The position numbers and the translations under genes are program-made. DNA of 64,000 nucleotides from UTCHB3 sp964371075. GTDB lineage: Bacteria; Bacteroidota; Ignavibacteria; Ignavibacteriales; Ignavibacteriaceae. The notes beneath the pieces are model-generated. The model worked only from the letters and a program-made list of their open reading frames with translations. It did no database searches and had not been told where the DNA came from. Shown one piece after another: positions 17,156-27,256 of the stretch (position 1 is the stretch's first letter; the number at the start of each line of letters is the position of its first letter). Location: positions 124,001 to 188,000 of the forward strand of contig CAYJKN010000005.1 of the NCBI GenBank assembly GCA_964371075.1. The letters are read 5' to 3'.

Positions 17156-19270
17156 TCAAGCTCTTGGTAACTCGAGGATGAAACTGCTTCCTTTGCCGGG
17201 GATACTTGAGATCTTTAGATCACCTTTATTTTGGAGAATAAAGTCACGGCTTACAGAGAGGCCTAACCCGGTTCCTTTTTCATTTGAAGTTCCATAGGTT
17301 GATATCGTCCCGCTTCCCGTTAACACACTTTCTGTCTGCTCCTCGGTCATACCAACTCCATCATCAGTTACTGTAAGTTGATATTTGTCGCCAACGATTA
17401 ACCCGGTTAAATCGATATTTCCTCCTTTGTTTGTAAACTTGATCGCATTGGCTATCAAATTTCTGACAATCACCGAGATCATCTCAGGATCAGCATGAAT
17501 TAAGGAGGGAACCTCAAGCGAGGTGGTAGTTGTGATATCCTTCAATTCCAAATTAAGAGATGCTTCTTTAATAACTTTTGCGCACACCTCTGAGAGTTCA
17601 AAATCTATTGCATTTACTTTTATCAGGTTCCTCTGAACCAAAGCCCATCCGGTGAGATTATTAACCAGATCAACCAGTTTATAGGAAGCGGAAAGAATTT
17701 TATCACTGTATTCGGAGAGGGGTTTGTTTGAAATTAAATCCGCCTCTTCCTTTATTATCTCGGCAAAACCCAAAACACTTACAAACGGACTTTTAAGATC
17801 ATGGGCAATTATCGCAAAAAGTTTGTTTTTGGTCTCATTTGCCATCACTAATTCATCGTTGCTTCGCTGAAGTTGAACATTTACCCTTTCCATCTCCTGG
17901 TTGTTCAACTCAAGAAGTTTACCAAGCTTTTTCTGCTTGAGAAATAGAGATACAAGCCCAATAATTCCAATTAAAATAACAACAGAAAAAATTGTCAGTG
18001 AAAGATTAATTTTGTTTTGTGATTCAACTTCCGTCTGAAGATGTTTTTGAGTCTCTTCCGATTTTTCAATTTCATACCTGATTCTCATCTCCCCGACGCT
18101 GCTAAGAACAGTCTCATTAAGGAGCGAATCCTTCAGTGAAACATGTTTGTTCAAATAAAAGAGTGCTTCTTTTGTCTCTCCGGTTTCTTCCAACAACTTT
18201 GAAAGTTCGAGGTAGATATCCCTGAGAATGGATGAAAACTTCCCTTTTTCAGCAAGTTCTCTCGCTTTTGTCAAATTTACGAGCCCTTCCTTATCGTCTT
18301 TGGCGAGTCGATCGACTCTGCCAAGATTAAGAAGTGCAAAAGATTCTATAAACTTATCATTGATATCCCGTGCACGATCCCAACTCTGCTTAAAAAAATC
18401 GCGTGCGGCTTTAAGATTCCCTTTTTTCTCCTGGATTAGACCAAAATCGTTATAAATCTGTGCCAACCCGCTTTTTTCATTTCTTTTCTGATAAGAAGCA
18501 ACTATCTCATCATAATATTTTGCTGCATCGTCATACCGTTGCTGAGCTATATAAAGACTGGCGAGTCTTCTGAGCGAATAGACTCTTCCTGCCTCATATT
18601 TTATCGAATCTGAGAGTTGGAGCGCACTCCTGATGCTTTCTTCAGCAAGTTCATAATATCTCATTCGCTGATAGATTAATCCGAGATTGTTAACAGTTGT
18701 GACAACTCCATAATGGTCACCACATTCCTGCCTCACCTTCAATGCCTTCAAATAATAGGAGTATGAATTTTCGATATCCCCTTTTCTCCAATAGACCAAC
18801 CCGATATTGTTATACGACCTTCCAAGACTTATGGGGTCATCAATAAACTTTCTGAGAGCGAGTCCCTTGTTGAGAAAATAGAGGGCTGAATCAAGATCAC
18901 CAGTTTTCCAATAAGTAAGACCCAGTGTATTAAAGGCAGAGGCTATAAGTTTTTTATCACCTATCTGTTTTTCATACTTGAGGGTAATTTTGGCTGTTGA
19001 AATTGCTTTAGGATAGTAGTAGTAGGTGTAATAATGCTCACGAAGTGAGTCGAGAAGTTTTCCGGCAGCAACAAATTTATTTTTAGCGATAAATTCGTTT
19101 ATCTCCGGAATCAAACCGGCTTCAAGTCTTTGTGTAAGGGAGTCTTGAGTTGGAGTTTGAGTGAATGAACCGGTAACACCTGCTTTTGTTAAATTTGTCC
19201 CAGATGCAAAGAGCATTAGAGAGTAAAAGCAGATTAGAAAACTATTTTTGAAGATTTTTCTATTTCGCAT
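17156..19270 (-). CDS. TPR-containing sensor histidine kinase
   Basis: About 704 residues from ATG 19270, chosen because a signal peptide begins there (RNRKIFKNSF then a hydrophobic run); ATG 19300 or TTG 19315 would add a long basic tail. Six or more TPR units (about 60-380, e.g. AFNTLGLTYWKTGDLDSALYF spacing) lie outside the inner membrane, followed by one membrane helix (about 415-435), a short coiled coil, HisKA (IIAHDLKSPFVSVLGF) and HATPase_c (NLIANAIKFTN, DDGVGM, GTGLGLSVS). The TPR part probably senses a protein or peptide signal. No partner regulator is adjacent. The stop lies next to the repeat that bounds the AbiE-type cassette. Confidence 0.88.
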   Translation of the reverse strand: MRNRKIFKNSFLICFYSLMLFASGTNLTKAGVTGSFTQTPTQDSLTQRLEAGLIPEINEFIAKNKFVAAGKLLDSLREHYYTYYYYPKAISTAKITLKYEKQIGDKKLIASAFNTLGLTYWKTGDLDSALYFLNKGLALRKFIDDPISLGRSYNNIGLVYWRKGDIENSYSYYLKALKVRQECGDHYGVVTTVNNLGLIYQRMRYYELAEESIRSALQLSDSIKYEAGRVYSLRRLASLYIAQQRYDDAAKYYDEIVASYQKRNEKSGLAQIYNDFGLIQEKKGNLKAARDFFKQSWDRARDINDKFIESFALLNLGRVDRLAKDDKEGLVNLTKARELAEKGKFSSILRDIYLELSKLLEETGETKEALFYLNKHVSLKDSLLNETVLSSVGEMRIRYEIEKSEETQKHLQTEVESQNKINLSLTIFSVVILIGIIGLVSLFLKQKKLGKLLELNNQEMERVNVQLQRSNDELVMANETKNKLFAIIAHDLKSPFVSVLGFAEIIKEEADLISNKPLSEYSDKILSASYKLVDLVNNLTGWALVQRNLIKVNAIDFELSEVCAKVIKEASLNLELKDITTTTSLEVPSLIHADPEMISVIVRNLIANAIKFTNKGGNIDLTGLIVGDKYQLTVTDDGVGMTEEQTESVLTGSGTISTYGTSNEKGTGLGLSVSRDFILQNKGDLKISSIPGKGSSFILELPRA

Positions 19271-19505
19271 CTTGAATTTGACTAATGAATTAAATCCCAT
19301 TTTCAAATTAAGCAAAGATTCAGTAATTTACACTCCTGAAATTTAATAATCTATTATATTTCACACCACCTGAGCAGGAAACTTTCCGTTCAGCGAACCG
19401 GTCTAAAAGTGACTTGTAAGCCATTTGACCCCCCCTTACAATTTCGACTTCCAATAGTCGCCCGGCGGCTATTGCGAATTTTAGATACAATTACCGGACC
19501 TTTCA

Positions 19506-22500
19506 ATGAAAAAAATGTACTTTGTTTTTTCGCTCCTGCTTTTTGTCGGGGTTGCCGTTGCTTCTGTTCCTGATGGTATTCAGATCAGTAAAACAGCAGC
19601 CGGTTACACGATTAACCTGACACTGCCGGAATATTCCCTCAATCCATTTACCAACGCAGATAACAGTTTTCTTAAAGTGGGAATACCAAGTTATGGTGTT
19701 ACCGCGGATATCGGAAGACCTGCTCTCCCGAAGATCACCTTCAACCTTGTAATCAATGAAAATGAGGGCACTCCCGGTTTTCAATTGGTTAACAGGAAGG
19801 TGGAAGATGCCCTTCTGAAGGAACATGTTTACCCATTCCAGGCTCCATATAGAAGAGACTTGCTTCTGGCGAACAGACCTTTTAATTTTGATTCCGATTT
19901 TTACAATTCAAACGGAAACCTAAGACCTCCTTTTATTGAGATATCAGAACCATTTTATATCAGTGGTGTAAAAGGAGTTACTGTTACAATATATCCTTTT
20001 AATTACATCCCTTCCGCTAAAAGACTGGATGTAACAAAAACAGCCACAATCAACATAACAACCAATCGTGCTATTGCAAAAGATAATTCACATTCAGAAG
20101 TTTACACTTCATTTTTTAGTTCGTTTTTTGCCAACTACGAATTTGGTTCTGTAAGACAGATCAAAAACTATCTGATTATTACTGCACCTGAATATGAGGC
20201 AGGATTAACATCATTTGTGAATCATAAAACCTCAGGTGGGTTTAATGTTGCAATGTTCACAACAACAGTTGCAGGAACCACAACCACTGCCATCAAAACT
20301 TTCATTCAAGAGAGATATAACGATCCCGGGTTAAAACCTGAATTTGTTCTTCTTGTTGGGGATGTTGAAAAAATACCTGCATGGACTGGATCAGGTGAAG
20401 GATCACCTAAAACAGATCTGAACTATGCACTTCTTCAGGGAACTGATTATTACGCCGATGTTTTTATCGGAAGGTTTTCAATAACCAACGCCACTGAACT
20501 CACGAATATTATCAACAAAACCATCTATATGGAGAATAATATCGCAACTTTGGCAAAAGATAACGTCTATATGGCCTCCCAGGATAACTATTCTATCACT
20601 GAGGGAACACATAACTATGTGATCAGCACCTACTTCCAACCCAACGGTTTCAATAACTTGAAACTCTACAGTAACAGTGGTGCAACAACAACCCAGCTTA
20701 TAGCAGCTCTTAATGCAAATAAGATGTTTGCTGTTTATTCGGGACATGGTTCCGAATCTTCCTGGGCTGATGGTCCTGTTCTTTCGCAAAGTCAGGTAAG
20801 AAGTCTTACAAACACTGTTTTCCCGTTTGTTTATTCATTTGCATGTGTAACGGGTTCATATCATCTGGCAGAGTGTTTTGGTGAAACCTGGATCAGAACT
20901 GCGACAGGTGCTTCATCATTTTATGGTTCATCTGTTAACTCATATTGGGATGAAGATGATATTCTTGAAAGAAAACTTTTCCAGGCAATGTTTGTTGACA
21001 ACCTGACTAAAGTTACTCCTATGTTTGATATGGGTAAATATCTTACCACACTTCATTTTGGAAATATTGGACCCGGAACCACAATGCTCCGTTACCTTGA
21101 GATGTATAACCTGATGGGTGACCCTTCTCTTGAAACCAAAAGAGTGATACCACCCGATCAAACAGCACCTGATCCTGTTACAAATCTTGCTGCAGGAAAC
21201 TCCACTTCAAATTCTATTACATTGAACTGGACTGCTCCATACGATTCAACTTTTGGTGGTGTGCAGGCTTATGACATCAGATATTCAACTTCAGTTATAG
21301 CAAACGACAACGATTTTAATAATGCAACAAGCATCATCTTTGCCGGACAATCTGATACCCTTGGAACTCCAAAATCATTTTGCATAACCGGGCTTACATT
21401 TAGCACCAATTACCATTTTGCTATAAAAGCTATGGATATGTGGTCTAACAAGTCAACAATGTCGAATGTTACTTCCTCTTCCACTCTTGCAGCTCCAATG
21501 GTTGCTGTATCTCCCGGAAGCATTTCACACGTGCTGGGCAACCAGTCTGTAGTTGTGGATACTGTTTTTATTTCAAATTCTTCATTAAATCAGTCAACAC
21601 TCGATTACACAGTTGAATTTGAAAACAGTACCTATCCTTCAAAGTCAATTGAGTACTCATTTATCCATGAGACTCCATCAACTGAAAAAGCCGACGATAA
21701 AAACAATCCTGCTCCGGGATATGGTCAATCGGTAAAAGGCTCCGGTGGACCTGATCTGTTTGGATATAAATGGGCTGACAGTGATGATCCTCAGGGACCT
21801 GCCTATGTATGGGAAGATATTTCCACAACAGGAACACAAGTTGCGTCATGGATACCAACAGGAACCATGTCTGCCACAGATGAAGGATATGCAGGACCTC
21901 TGAATCTTGGATTCAACTTTAAATATTATGGACTGCCAAAATCTCAGATATATATATCAACAAATGGATTGTTAACTTTCTCTCCAATCTCGACAAATAT
22001 CTACTCAAATGCCACTATTCCTACGGCTGATGAACCAAATGAGATTATTTGTCCATTCTGGGATGACCTTGATGCCAAAGCACCCGGAACAGTACACTAC
22101 AAACAAGACGGCAACCGTTTTATCATTCAATGGACAAACTATCAACGTTATAGTGGAACAGCAAGTTACACCTGGCAGGTGGTTATCTATTCAAGTGGAA
22201 AAATTCTATTCTATTTTAACAGTATGTCAGGAACTTTAAACAGTGCCACAACCGGAATAGAAAATGCCTCCGGCAACGATGGACTTCAGTTATCTTATAA
22301 CTCAACTTTCGTTAAAAATAACTTCGCAGTAAAACTGGCTGCTGAACCTGAGTGGATAATTCCTTCAGGAAACCTTGCAGGTACTTTAAATCAAGGAAAC
22401 AGAACAGGCATCATCATCACAATCCGCACTGAAGACTTCAATCAGGGGAATTATTCGATGGATATGCTGGTCAGAAGTAATTGTGGAATTCATCCATTGG

Positions 22501-23111
22501 TTACAGTCCCAATCTCTGTTACTCTTAGTGCAATTCCGGTTGAATTGACCTCTTTCGAAGCAGAAACTGTAAGAGATGAAGTGATTCTTAAATGGAAAAC
22601 AGCCTCAGAAACAAACAATCTTGGTTTCGCTGTTGAGAGGAAAGACAACACCAAAGGAATTTGGAATAATCTTTCTTTCATTGATGGTAAAGGAACAACT
22701 ACCCAAGTTTCTGACTACAGTTTCCGCGATAAAAACCTGAAACCGGGAAGTTACGAATATCGGATTAAACAGACCGACCTTAATGGAGATGTCTCCTTTA
22801 GCAATCCACTTAAGGTTGAAGTTGGTCTTCCTGATGAGTTTGCACTTTATCAAAATTACCCGAATCCTTTTAACCCAACAACCACGATTTCATTTGCGAT
22901 TCCTTTTGTTGAAGGAGTAACATCACAGAGTGTAAATCTTACAGTTTATGATGCCCTTGGAAACGAAATGACAACTTTGGTAAATGGTGAAAAGGAAGCA
23001 GGCATTTACAAAACCGAGCTTAACTGCTCGAATTTTGCAAGTGGAATTTATTTCTACAAACTCTCTGCCGGTAAATTTACTGCAATCAGAAAATTTGTAG
23101 TGCTTAAATAA
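19506..23111 (+). CDS. Gingipain-like C25 cysteine peptidase with type IX sorting domain
   Basis: 1201 residues. Signal peptide about 1-20; prodomain to about 210; C25 catalytic domain about 215-550 with the His-Cys dyad H414 (YSGHGSESSW) and C447 (SFACVTGS). Then a fibronectin type III domain (about 555-660), further beta domains including a block with STNGLLTFSP and FWDDLDAKAPG (about 790-940), and the type IX sorting domain (about 1105-1201: YQNYPNPFNPTTTI, VYDALGNEMTTLV, SGIYFYKLSAG). It should be an extracellular endopeptidase matured after secretion. Specificity for Arg or Lys cannot be read here. It stands alone with a 190-bp leader that contains a GC-rich hairpin near 19455-19475. Confidence 0.9.
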   Translation: MKKMYFVFSLLLFVGVAVASVPDGIQISKTAAGYTINLTLPEYSLNPFTNADNSFLKVGIPSYGVTADIGRPALPKITFNLVINENEGTPGFQLVNRKVEDALLKEHVYPFQAPYRRDLLLANRPFNFDSDFYNSNGNLRPPFIEISEPFYISGVKGVTVTIYPFNYIPSAKRLDVTKTATINITTNRAIAKDNSHSEVYTSFFSSFFANYEFGSVRQIKNYLIITAPEYEAGLTSFVNHKTSGGFNVAMFTTTVAGTTTTAIKTFIQERYNDPGLKPEFVLLVGDVEKIPAWTGSGEGSPKTDLNYALLQGTDYYADVFIGRFSITNATELTNIINKTIYMENNIATLAKDNVYMASQDNYSITEGTHNYVISTYFQPNGFNNLKLYSNSGATTTQLIAALNANKMFAVYSGHGSESSWADGPVLSQSQVRSLTNTVFPFVYSFACVTGSYHLAECFGETWIRTATGASSFYGSSVNSYWDEDDILERKLFQAMFVDNLTKVTPMFDMGKYLTTLHFGNIGPGTTMLRYLEMYNLMGDPSLETKRVIPPDQTAPDPVTNLAAGNSTSNSITLNWTAPYDSTFGGVQAYDIRYSTSVIANDNDFNNATSIIFAGQSDTLGTPKSFCITGLTFSTNYHFAIKAMDMWSNKSTMSNVTSSSTLAAPMVAVSPGSISHVLGNQSVVVDTVFISNSSLNQSTLDYTVEFENSTYPSKSIEYSFIHETPSTEKADDKNNPAPGYGQSVKGSGGPDLFGYKWADSDDPQGPAYVWEDISTTGTQVASWIPTGTMSATDEGYAGPLNLGFNFKYYGLPKSQIYISTNGLLTFSPISTNIYSNATIPTADEPNEIICPFWDDLDAKAPGTVHYKQDGNRFIIQWTNYQRYSGTASYTWQVVIYSSGKILFYFNSMSGTLNSATTGIENASGNDGLQLSYNSTFVKNNFAVKLAAEPEWIIPSGNLAGTLNQGNRTGIIITIRTEDFNQGNYSMDMLVRSNCGIHPLVTVPISVTLSAIPVELTSFEAETVRDEVILKWKTASETNNLGFAVERKDNTKGIWNNLSFIDGKGTTTQVSDYSFRDKNLKPGSYEYRIKQTDLNGDVSFSNPLKVEVGLPDEFALYQNYPNPFNPTTTISFAIPFVEGVTSQSVNLTVYDALGNEMTTLVNGEKEAGIYKTELNCSNFASGIYFYKLSAGKFTAIRKFVVLK

Positions 23112-23227
23112 GTTTTTTTAATTTTTGCTGATATTATGTGTGACAGTTGCAAAAATTGAAGAATTATAGTAACTTTGAGCGTCGGTTAATCGGTATTTCC
23201 CTGCTGCCGGTTAACCATTATGACACA

Positions 23228-23250
23228 GATCCCCGCCTTGTGCGGGGATC
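23228..23250 (+). terminator. Hairpin after the C25 peptidase
   Basis: Nine-base-pair perfect stem GATCCCCGC/GCGGGGATC with loop CTTGT, followed by GTTATTTTAATT. It lies in the 300-bp gap 23112-23411, which otherwise shows only AT-rich sequence and presumably the promoter of the next kinase gene. Confidence 0.65.
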
Positions 23251-23411
23251 GTTATTTTAATTTAAGGTCTCTTTTTCAGCGTACGCAGATCCCTCACGTT
23301 TCTCCCTTCTCATTATTTAAATGAAATTTTTTTTTAACTTGCCCCTTGGGAATTTTACAAATATAAGTTTATTCATTTTTACTTAATCTTTCTTCTTCCG
23401 CAGGATTAAAA

Positions 23412-25571
23412 ATGACGATTGATGTCCCGACCCTCTATATCGTATTGGTTCTTTTAAATCTTCTTCAGATGGTTGCACTATATGTGCAGTACAAAATTAA
23501 TAAGACTTATGATGGTGTTGGGTGGTGGCTTCTTTGGAGTGTATTTGGGTTTTTCGGTTTTGGATTCACTCTGCTGAGGGATGTCCCGGGAATGTTTGAA
23601 GTGATTGCAACAATTCAGAATACGGCAATAGTATCCGGTACAATATTTATTTATATCGGTGTTGCACGATTCCTGAACACAAAAGAAAGCCCTGCCGTAA
23701 TAACAACCATCCTCCTCCTCTTTTTTTCCGGGTTTTTCTATTTCCTTTTTGTTGAAGACAGTAGCGACAGACGAGGAATAATCATAAACATTACACTTGC
23801 CGCTTTTGCAGTTATTACCGCAGTTACCATCTTCACCAATAATATTTCATCCATCAATAACATGATGCGATTTATCGCAGTTTCACTGATAATCCACGGT
23901 GGTATTCTTCTCTATCGATCGTATCTGATGTTATGGCTACCTTCATCTGTTGATATGTTTGAGTCTGTTTTTTACAATATCCTCCCGGTTGTTGATGCTA
24001 TCGTCATTACATCAATTTTGACTTTTGGTTTTATCATGTTGATAAATCAGCGACTTCAGGACGACATTACCACAACCAAAAATCATTTCCAGACAATTTT
24101 TAGTGTATCCCCGGGAGCCGTGCTTATCTCTACCGTTAAGGATGGGAAAATAGTAGAGGTTAACGAGACCTTTACTCAGATTACCGGATTTGAAAGTGCC
24201 GAAGCCATTGGCAAAACCACCTCTGAGTTGGGCCTGTGGCAAAACACGAGTGACCGGGAAAAACTGGTAAATGATATTCAAAATTTTGGCAGGTGTTACG
24301 GCAGAGAGGTCAGGTTAAACCGCAAATCAGGAGAAGAGTTCATTGGACTGGTTTCTGCGAGTGTAATCTCATTAAAAGATCAACCCCATATTATCAGCAA
24401 TACTCTGGATGTAACCGAAAAATATCTCGCTGAGGAGAAAATTAAGGCCTCCGAGGAAAAGTATCGCACCCTTACAGAGACCACTCCAAATATAATTTTA
24501 ATGCATGATTTTAATGGTTTGATCACTTATATTAATAAAGCCGGGCTAAACCTCATCCAACTTCCCGAGACGGAAATTATTGGAAAATCCATAAAACAAT
24601 TTGTCCCGGATGATCTTTTTGAAGAAGTGAAAGAACGTCAAAAACTGAGAATGCAGGGTTTTACCGATACTCTTGAATACAAAACCGCTTTTACAACAAC
24701 TGACGGCAGATTATTAAAGATAAGGGTGGTTTCAGCTCCAATTATCAAAAACGGAAAAATGGAAAGTTTCCTACTCGTGGCTCACGATATTACAGAACAT
24801 GAAAATAATCTGATTGAACTGACAAGAGCAAAAGAAGCTGCCGAAGAAATGAATAAAATAAAATCATATTTCTTTGCAAATATGAGTCACGAATTGCGAA
24901 CACCTTTTGTTGGAATACTTGGATACACTCAAATTATCAGAGACAGGCTTTCCGATCCCGATGAAAATGGTCAACTGGACAACGCAGAACTCGGTTTAAT
25001 GATCGATAGAATTATGCTAAGTTCTGAAAGACTTATGAACACCCTAAACGAAATCCTCGATTTTTCGAAGTTGGAGTTTCAGGAGGTGAGTGTGGTCGAA
25101 TCAGAATTTGAACTTAATTTCATTTTAGATGATGTTTGCAAAACATTTCAAAAAACCGCCTGGAATAAAAATCTTAAAATCTATTGTGAAGGGTTACAAG
25201 ATAATCCACGAATATTGTCTGATGAAAAAATGCTCAGAAGTATCCTCGCCAATCTCGTGAGTAATGCAGTGAAATACACCATGGAAGGTAAAATCAAGAT
25301 TTCTGCCGACATTATCACAAAGGAGAATAAAACTCACCTCATGTTGTCAGTATCTGATACGGGAATCGGTATTCCATCGGATAAAAAGCAGGCGGTTTGG
25401 GAAGCATTCAGGCAAGTAAGTGAAGGACATGGACGATCGTTTGAAGGAACTGGACTTGGACTTACCATAACCAAAGAATATGTAAATATGCTGAATGGCG
25501 AAATTTCCCTGGAAAGTACTCAGGGTCAGGGTTCTGTATTTACGGTGGTTATTCCCGTTACTGTTTTGTAA
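23412..25571 (+). CDS. Multi-pass membrane PAS sensor histidine kinase
   Basis: 719 residues. Seven hydrophobic helices occupy about 5-215, two PAS domains follow (about 225-345 and 350-470; the first with VEVNETFTQITGF, the second with INKAGLNLI), then HisKA (H493 in ANMSHELRTPFVGILGY) and HATPase_c (NLVSNAVKYTM, DTGIGIPSD, GTGLGLTITK). No receiver domain. It probably senses a membrane or redox signal through the membrane block. The kinase core closely resembles that of the hybrid kinase at 8549-11122, suggesting a shared origin. No response regulator is adjacent. ATG at 23412, with AGGA upstream. Confidence 0.9.
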   Translation: MTIDVPTLYIVLVLLNLLQMVALYVQYKINKTYDGVGWWLLWSVFGFFGFGFTLLRDVPGMFEVIATIQNTAIVSGTIFIYIGVARFLNTKESPAVITTILLLFFSGFFYFLFVEDSSDRRGIIINITLAAFAVITAVTIFTNNISSINNMMRFIAVSLIIHGGILLYRSYLMLWLPSSVDMFESVFYNILPVVDAIVITSILTFGFIMLINQRLQDDITTTKNHFQTIFSVSPGAVLISTVKDGKIVEVNETFTQITGFESAEAIGKTTSELGLWQNTSDREKLVNDIQNFGRCYGREVRLNRKSGEEFIGLVSASVISLKDQPHIISNTLDVTEKYLAEEKIKASEEKYRTLTETTPNIILMHDFNGLITYINKAGLNLIQLPETEIIGKSIKQFVPDDLFEEVKERQKLRMQGFTDTLEYKTAFTTTDGRLLKIRVVSAPIIKNGKMESFLLVAHDITEHENNLIELTRAKEAAEEMNKIKSYFFANMSHELRTPFVGILGYTQIIRDRLSDPDENGQLDNAELGLMIDRIMLSSERLMNTLNEILDFSKLEFQEVSVVESEFELNFILDDVCKTFQKTAWNKNLKIYCEGLQDNPRILSDEKMLRSILANLVSNAVKYTMEGKIKISADIITKENKTHLMLSVSDTGIGIPSDKKQAVWEAFRQVSEGHGRSFEGTGLGLTITKEYVNMLNGEISLESTQGQGSVFTVVIPVTVL

Positions 25572-25646
25572 ACAGCATTATTTATTGCCGCCAGAATCTG
25601 ATTAAAGGAATGATTTACTCGTTAATTCAGAATTGGAAAAGATTCT

Positions 25647-27086
25647 CTAATATTTGATCAGATTTTTTGCCATCCCGTCGAATACAAAAAAATGGAATGG
25701 TAACACTGAATACCAGTAAAGCCTCCCCAATAGCCCCTTTGGCCTAAAGGTGGCCGTTTGTTGCAGGTACCATTTATCTGAGCGTTTAATAACTTTAAAC
25801 TCAAGCCAGGCCTCTCCCGGAAGTTTCATCTCAGCATAAAGTAACAATCTTGTCCTGGATCTGTCCGCAGCAAGAACTCGCCAAAAATCGAGTGTGTCGC
25901 CAATATGGATGTTGTCAGGATTGGTTCTGCCCCTTCGGAGTCCAACTCCCCCAACCACCTTATCCAAAAATCCTCTGATTTGCCACAGTGTATTACCATA
26001 ATACCACCCTCTTTCACCGCCGATCGACCAGATATTTTGTTTTACTCTCTCAACATCACCGGTAATCAATTTTTCTCTCACATCTGTAAAGACACCATGT
26101 TGAGGCACATTGATATGCTCAAGTAGAGAACTCTCTTGTGAGCTTGATACGAGAGAGTCTTTCCAACTTGAGAGTACATTATTCTGCTCAATTTTTTGAA
26201 ATGCAAGCTCCACAGCCTCCCGGTATCTTATCAGTTTCAGCCCAAGAAGTTTTGCAAGGTCATTATTCCGGGCGACCACTTCAATTTTCATACTGTTAAC
26301 CAGATTAACCGCAAGTTTGTAAGATGTTGAAGTTACAAAATAGAGCCAGTAGGAAGAGACTCTGGGGGTCATAACCGGGACAGTGTAAATGAACCGTCTC
26401 AGCCCTCTTACAGAAGCAAATTCGAGTAACATCTCTTTGTATGTCATAATGTCGGGACCACCAATATCCCATGATTTATTCTCAGTTTCAGGATGGTCGA
26501 GAACCCCCGTCAAACATTCAAGGATATTTCTGATTGCCACGGGTTGATTTTTTGTGTTCAGCCATTTTGGAGTAACCATTATCGGTAGTTTCTCCACAAG
26601 ATCACGAATTATTTCAAATGATGCACTGCCTGACCCAACAATAATCCCGGCTCTTATCGATGTAAGAGAAATAGGAGAACCACCCAATATTTCTTCAACA
26701 TTCCTCCGGGAGGCAAGGTGTTTTGACAGGTGATCCGAATTGGTGATTCCCCCCAGATAAATTATCCTTTTCACCCCTGCTTTTAACACAAGTTTCATGA
26801 AGTTTTTTGCAGACAACTCTTCGAGTCTTTCAAAATCTTCTATGTTAGATGTCATGGAGTGAATGAGATAATATGCCACATCCACATCTTTTATCGTGTC
26901 AATGGATGGACTCTCCTTAAGGAAGTCAACTTCAAGCAGGGTAATGTTTGGATTGACGCCAAGCCCTTCCAGTGGGAAGCGGCTTCGGTCGCGGACACAA
27001 CATATAACCTCATGCCCCTGTTCAAGCAAAAGTGGCAGCAACCTTTTTCCGATATATCCGGTAGTCCCGGTTAATAGTATTTTCAT
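25647..27086 (-). CDS. SDR-family NAD(P)-binding protein with DUF2867-type C-terminal domain
   Basis: 479 residues. The N-terminal Rossmann domain starts directly with TGTTGYIGKRLL (nucleotide-binding glycine motif), with YYLIHSM and YLGGI, as in atypical SDRs of the YbjT/complex I NDUFA9-like group. About residues 335-479 form a second domain (ERGWYYGNTLWQIRGFLDK, GDTLDFWRV, PGEAWLEFKV) characteristic of DUF2867. Such two-domain proteins are widespread in this phylum and thought to act on quinone or lipid-like substrates, but no reaction is proven. ATG 27086. Monocistronic. Confidence 0.85.
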   Translation of the reverse strand: MKILLTGTTGYIGKRLLPLLLEQGHEVICCVRDRSRFPLEGLGVNPNITLLEVDFLKESPSIDTIKDVDVAYYLIHSMTSNIEDFERLEELSAKNFMKLVLKAGVKRIIYLGGITNSDHLSKHLASRRNVEEILGGSPISLTSIRAGIIVGSGSASFEIIRDLVEKLPIMVTPKWLNTKNQPVAIRNILECLTGVLDHPETENKSWDIGGPDIMTYKEMLLEFASVRGLRRFIYTVPVMTPRVSSYWLYFVTSTSYKLAVNLVNSMKIEVVARNNDLAKLLGLKLIRYREAVELAFQKIEQNNVLSSWKDSLVSSSQESSLLEHINVPQHGVFTDVREKLITGDVERVKQNIWSIGGERGWYYGNTLWQIRGFLDKVVGGVGLRRGRTNPDNIHIGDTLDFWRVLAADRSRTRLLLYAEMKLPGEAWLEFKVIKRSDKWYLQQTATFRPKGLLGRLYWYSVLPFHFFVFDGMAKNLIKY

Positions 27087-27160
27087 TTCTCTTTATTCAA
27101 ATAGTCTGTATGTGTAACAATCAGGGGGCAGGATAAATTCACTTCCATGATGACATAAAA

Positions 27161-27192
27161 AAGGCAGAAATGAAATCAATTCATCTCTGCCT
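27161..27192 (-). terminator. Terminator of the type IX cargo gene
   Basis: On the minus strand AAGGCAGA (27192-27185) pairs with TCTGCCTT (27168-27161), extended by ATGAA/TTCAT past one mismatch, and is followed by six T. It lies about 65 bases after the stop codon of the gene to its right. Confidence 0.8.
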
Positions 27193-27256
27193 TAAAACCC
27201 AGAAAAAGTCAGATTTTTATTGTGTAACCGATTTTCCGAAAACAATTACCATTATT

